Shown in pieces: positions 7,890 through 8,164 of a stretch of DNA of 8,164 nucleotides; position 1 is the first letter of the stretch; each line of letters opens with the position of its first letter. The position numbers and the translations under genes were made by a program. Source of the DNA: Opitutia bacterium (GTDB lineage Bacteria; Verrucomicrobiota; Verrucomicrobiia; Opitutales; Seribacteraceae); NCBI GenBank assembly GCA_018695085.1, contig JABHOU010000129.1, positions 1 to 8,164 of the forward strand, written 5' to 3'. The notes beneath the pieces are model-generated. The model was given only the letters and a program-made list of their open reading frames with translations. It was not told the DNA's origin and made no database searches.

Positions 7890-8164
7890 TTACCTCCGGT
7901 TGTCGTCCTTCGACTCGATGGCGTCCCGGTACTCTTCCAAGGCCTTGCGGGCCTCGAGAGCTTGGAACATGATGGCCCCGAAGTAGTTTTCCTGCATGAG
8001 GAAGATCGCCTGCGGACGCTTGGGCGTTACGTTCACTGGAGGAATTTCCTTTTCCAGCTCGATCAGAAGTTTGCCCATGGACTGGTCGAAGTACTCGTGC
8101 TTCTTCAGGAGGCGCTTGTCCTTCCAAGCCGGCTTGTAGGCGGGAAAGCTGTTCCCCTGCAGGA
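7890..8164 (-). CDS. Extracellular solute-binding protein, C-terminal part only
   Basis: Ninety codons ending in TAA at 7890-7892 are visible; the frame is open to the window edge, so the start lies outside. The internal ATG at 8076-8078 is not the start. The segment SFPAYKPAWKD, followed by a Phe/Leu-rich helix, IPPVNVTPKRPQ, and a final helix with ARKALEEYRDAIES resembles the C-terminal end of family 1 solute-binding proteins, where the last helix usually reads like ALxxaaxxi. The position directly before two permease genes, with a 22-base gap, supports this strongly. Such proteins capture the substrate in the periplasm and deliver it to the permeases. The ligand-binding part is not visible, so the substrate cannot be predicted. 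With only a quarter or less of the protein seen, the call depends on context. Confidence 0.75.
   Translation of the reverse strand, partial: LQGNSFPAYKPAWKDKRLLKKHEYFDQSMGKLLIELEKEIPPVNVTPKRPQAIFLMQENYFGAIMFQALEARKALEEYRDAIESKDDNRR

Noticed and set aside
8076..8078. The ATG here as the start of a small 62-residue protein.
   Set aside because: The frame continues upstream to the window edge with sequence that fits a solute-binding protein C-terminus, so this Met is internal.

Overview
The window looks like ordinary chromosome from a Gram-negative bacterium, most likely of the Planctomycetota-Verrucomicrobiota (PVC) group. The grounds are an exported DUF1501 protein next to a Tat-type DUF3500 protein (a pairing style typical of PVC genomes), a lipoprotein dihaem cytochrome c, a sugar-type ABC importer, moderate G+C by eye, and mostly weak or absent Shine-Dalgarno sequences with some TTG starts. 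The phylum call is an inference from gene content. Coding density is very high, no gap exceeds about 90 bases, and I see no mobile element, tRNA, rRNA or CRISPR array.

Left part (1-2401, + strand): the 3' portion of a DUF1501 gene, cut by the window edge, is followed 34 bases later by a DUF3500 gene with a twin-arginine signal. Both products are probably exported. Their biochemical functions are not established.

Middle part (2402-4119, + strand): after a 65-base gap holding two small inverted repeats lies a tight pair, amgK and murU. Together they make the anabolic peptidoglycan-recycling shortcut: AmgK phosphorylates MurNAc at C1, and MurU transfers UMP to give UDP-MurNAc, bypassing MurA/MurB. 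The murU stop codon is interlocked with the stop of a convergent gene (4116-4859, - strand) for a c4-like dihaem cytochrome c lipoprotein.

Right part (4947-8164): an ABC importer of the MalK/UgpC type with an unusual layout. The ATPase gene is on the + strand. The substrate-binding protein (only its C-terminus is in the window) and two permeases form an operon on the - strand that runs into the ATPase gene tail to tail, with a 9-base overlap. The parts make a complete CUT1-type importer; its substrate cannot be told from this sequence.

No wholly new system stands out. The observations most worth testing are a dnaX-like slippery heptamer placed exactly at the end of the ATPase nucleotide-binding domain, a long acidic insertion in the first permease, and the AmgK-MurU shortcut in a probable PVC bacterium.
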